This document shows positions 6,240 through 7,472 of a stretch of 7,472 nucleotides of DNA, in pieces. Location of the stretch: NCBI GenBank assembly GCA_947097535.1, contig CAMURM010000067.1:1-7472 (forward strand), written 5' to 3'. Numbering within the stretch: position 1 is the first letter of the stretch; the number at the start of each line of letters is the position of its first letter. The DNA is from an uncultured Selenomonas sp. GTDB taxonomy: Bacteria; Bacillota; Negativicutes; Selenomonadales; Selenomonadaceae. The notes under the pieces were generated by a model. That model saw only the letters and a list, made by a program, of their open reading frames with translations. It ran no database searches and was not told where the DNA came from. Made by a program: the position numbers and the translations under genes.

Positions 6240-7161
6240 TCTTCACGCAGAGCTGTTTCATGCCCTCGTGCGCATCGTCAACGAGATTCACGCTGGCGCG
6301 CACCTTACGCACCGGGACATCCTGCAGCGTCTGCAGCCTTTGGATCCTGTGGATACTTCACGTCAGGAAGAACTCATTGATACGATGTTCTCTTTTTCGC
6401 CGAGCGGTGAAGCTCAGCTGTTTTTGGACAAACCCGTGCATTTGCCGCCGACGAAGGCAGAGCTGCGCTGGCTCAAGACCATGCTCGCGGATGAGGCGGC
6501 GGCATTTCTCCTCGAAGACGATCTGCGCGAAAAGCTGCTCGCGCGACTGGCGAAAATTCGCGCTTATGCGCGCGATTCGTGGCGTGTCCTGCGCGGCACG
6601 GGCGACGATGCGAGGCGCGTAGAGAAGCCCCTGCGCGAATTTTGGCGTGCGCTCGCGAAAGGAAGCATGATCTTCTGCCGCAACGTCGATGGGCGCGGCG
6701 TGTGCCATGAGAGTAAGGCCGCGCCGTGTCGCCTCGAATACGATGCTGCGGAAAACCGCTGCCGCGCTATTGTCTGGCTCGTTGAAGAGAGCCGCGCCGT
6801 CAAGATGAATTTCTCGCGCATCGAAGAGGTGCGAGCTTTGGAAGAGCCTGTGTCGCACGATGTGGAGGAGAAGTTTCGCGCGTTTCTGGCGGCGCGGCGG
6901 CGCTCCTTCACTGTGCGCCTTGCATCGAAGAACAACGCCGTCGAGCGCGCGTTCTTTCTCTTCGCTCCCTACGACAAAGAAGCGGTGTTCGATGAAGAGA
7001 GCGGCCTCTACACGCTCACGGTTTTCTACTATGATTTTGACGAACAAGAAATGCTTGAGCAGATTCTTTCCCTGGGCTCTGCCGCTGTCGTTCTCACACC
7101 CGAAGCGATGCGCCAAAAGATTATTGCCGTCTTGCGGGACGCGTGTTCGCAAGACAGCTGA
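6214..7161 (+). CDS. Divergent WYL-domain protein, partner of the preceding regulator
   Basis: A 315-aa soluble protein, distantly like the C-terminal two thirds of WYL regulators. Residues ~150-212 fit a WYL barrel: GSMIFCRNVDG, then APCRLEYDAAENRCRAIVW, then the end strand and helix MNFSRIEEVRAL with R202 at the conserved R-I position. Residues ~230-310 fit the WCX extension, including LTVFYYDFDEQEMLEQILSLG followed by a strand and a last helix. The N-terminal ~140 residues are helical; residues ~10-45 (FHALVRIVNEIHAGAHLTHRDILQRL) could be a degenerate winged helix, but I see no clear DNA-recognition helix. The start ATG lies inside the previous gene (26-base overlap, different frame), preceded by AGGAGG at 6196-6201 with a longish 12-base spacing. 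This arrangement suggests translational coupling and equimolar production, as in PafB-PafC heterodimers. A strong terminator follows directly. Confidence 0.8.
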   Translation: MANTLLFHDLHAELFHALVRIVNEIHAGAHLTHRDILQRLQPLDPVDTSRQEELIDTMFSFSPSGEAQLFLDKPVHLPPTKAELRWLKTMLADEAAAFLLEDDLREKLLARLAKIRAYARDSWRVLRGTGDDARRVEKPLREFWRALAKGSMIFCRNVDGRGVCHESKAAPCRLEYDAAENRCRAIVWLVEESRAVKMNFSRIEEVRALEEPVSHDVEEKFRAFLAARRRSFTVRLASKNNAVERAFFLFAPYDKEAVFDEESGLYTLTVFYYDFDEQEMLEQILSLGSAAVVLTPEAMRQKIIAVLRDACSQDS

Positions 7162-7167
7162 TATTCG

Positions 7168-7199
7168 GCTCCTGCCAATCTATGCAGCAGGAGCTTTTT
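7168..7199 (+). terminator. Rho-independent terminator closing the CARF/WYL block
   Basis: Bases 7168-7175 (GCTCCTGC) pair perfectly with 7187-7194 (GCAGGAGC) around an 11-base loop, followed at once by five T (7195-7199). It starts 6 bases after the second WYL stop codon. With the terminator at 2503-2535 it delimits a four-gene + strand unit. There is no A run on the left side, so it should act only on + strand transcription. Confidence 0.88.
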
Positions 7200-7241
7200 G
7201 TATGGTGGCTGGCTGTCTCTGCAGTACGATGGCTTGAGGCA

Positions 7242-7391
7242 GAGGGCTGTTTCGTTAATCGTGGTGAGTACTATGTCCTCTGGCATTACTTTACCGCCGA
7301 TCAGAGTCTCATAAATATCCGGCAGGCGATTCGCATGATTGAAAATATCTCTAAAAAGTGAATCCTTATAAGTACGATTGACTTCCCGCAT
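7242..7391 (-). pseudogene. N-terminal fragment of a Rpn/PD-(D/E)XK transposase-like nuclease
   Basis: The minus strand from the ATG at 7391-7389 encodes about 50 residues that match the start of the widespread Rpn family (recombination-promoting nuclease, PD-(D/E)XK transposase-like). They begin MREVNRTYKDSLFRDIFN and continue with RLPDIYETL and a MPEDIVLTTINET segment. In intact members, usually about 280-330 aa, the next part carries the nuclease core (NDVSFL..., EHQS...). Here the similarity ends near 7242 and the open frame runs on into the unrelated complement of the terminator and the second WYL gene. The start is well supported by an AGAGGGGG ribosome site (complement of 7400-7407, 8 bases from the ATG). 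It is therefore a truncated remnant of a mobile-type gene, probably inactive. The breakpoint is approximate. Confidence 0.7.
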
Positions 7392-7413
7392 AGCGTCGCC
7401 CCCTCTTAGCCTT

Positions 7414-7419
7414 ATTATA
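7414..7419 (-). promoter_or_regulatory. Candidate -10 box for the Rpn fragment
   Basis: Read on the minus strand these bases are a perfect TATAAT. A start of transcription about 7 bases downstream would leave only a ~16-base leader that begins at the AGAGGGGG ribosome site (7407-7400). The hexamer 17 bases upstream (AACTTC) is a poor -35, so the promoter is only tentative. Confidence 0.4.
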
Positions 7420-7472
7420 GGAAACGCTGATAAAATGAAGTTGCCCAGATTTGCGCAGATGCGCTGTATCTA
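7420..7472. other. Possible end of an insertion element, cut by the window edge
   Basis: The sequence starting GGAAACGCTGATAAAATGAA, immediately beyond the TATTATA stretch, has the look of a terminal inverted repeat of a DDE-type insertion sequence. No transposase or matching second end lies in the window, so this rests on resemblance alone. Otherwise these bases are simply the non-coding leader of the Rpn fragment. Confidence 0.2.

Noticed and set aside
6358..7152. Long open frame (264 codons) antisense to the second WYL gene
   Set aside because: The + strand frame has WYL and WCX features and is coupled to the upstream gene. The antisense translation shows only arginine-rich low-complexity sequence, typical of high-GC shadow frames.
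7143..7361. Small + strand open frame of 72 codons after the WYL operon
   Set aside because: It starts inside the second WYL gene, runs through the terminator stem-loop, has no ribosome site, and is antisense to the Rpn-like fragment whose sequence is recognisable.
1..7472. CRISPR repeat array
   Set aside because: Because a CARF-HEPN gene is present I looked for regularly spaced 25-40-base repeats in all intergenic gaps. None of the gaps (longest about 310 bases at the right end) contains them.

Overview
The window looks like chromosomal DNA from an anaerobic, GC-rich Firmicute with a Gram-negative-type envelope, most likely Selenomonas or another Selenomonadaceae member. This is inferred from the strong C/G third-position bias, good AGGAGG-type ribosome sites, the M18 peptidase and CDF transporter types, and a Sec-exported small protein. 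No rRNA, tRNA or marker gene fixes the taxon. All intact genes read on the + strand.

Left part (1-2535), housekeeping: the 3' end of an M18 aminopeptidase (about 183 codons) is followed after 6 bases by a complete cation diffusion facilitator metal exporter. A short AT-rich spacer with a candidate hairpin and a -10 box separates these from a small secreted protein made of two similar WY-containing repeats. That gene is closed by a strong intrinsic terminator (2503-2535).

Central part (2604-7161), the interesting block: four same-strand genes sit between two intrinsic terminators. They are (i) a 120-aa alpha/beta protein that looks like the small Rossmann-like proteins found beside CRISPR type III effectors; (ii) a 633-aa CARF-HEPN protein of the Csx1/Csm6 class, with a visible CARF DLTGG motif and an intact C-terminal HEPN RNxxxH motif; (iii) a 434-aa WYL-domain regulator with helix-turn-helix segments; and (iv) a 315-aa divergent WYL-domain protein whose start overlaps the end of (iii) by 26 bases. 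No Cas10, Cmr/Csm subunit, Cas1/Cas2, Cas6 or CRISPR repeat array is visible. The block therefore reads as a CARF-HEPN ribonuclease unit detached from a type III interference complex, with a possible cyclic-nucleotide-handling partner and a paired WYL regulator. Sequence shows the domains and the gene order; the idea that they form one signalling and defence module is inference.

Right part (7162-7472): after the second terminator there is no intact gene. The minus strand carries the first ~50 codons of a Rpn/PD-(D/E)XK transposase-like nuclease with its own ribosome site and -10 box, but the rest of the gene is gone. The last ~53 bases may be the edge of an insertion element that continues beyond the window.
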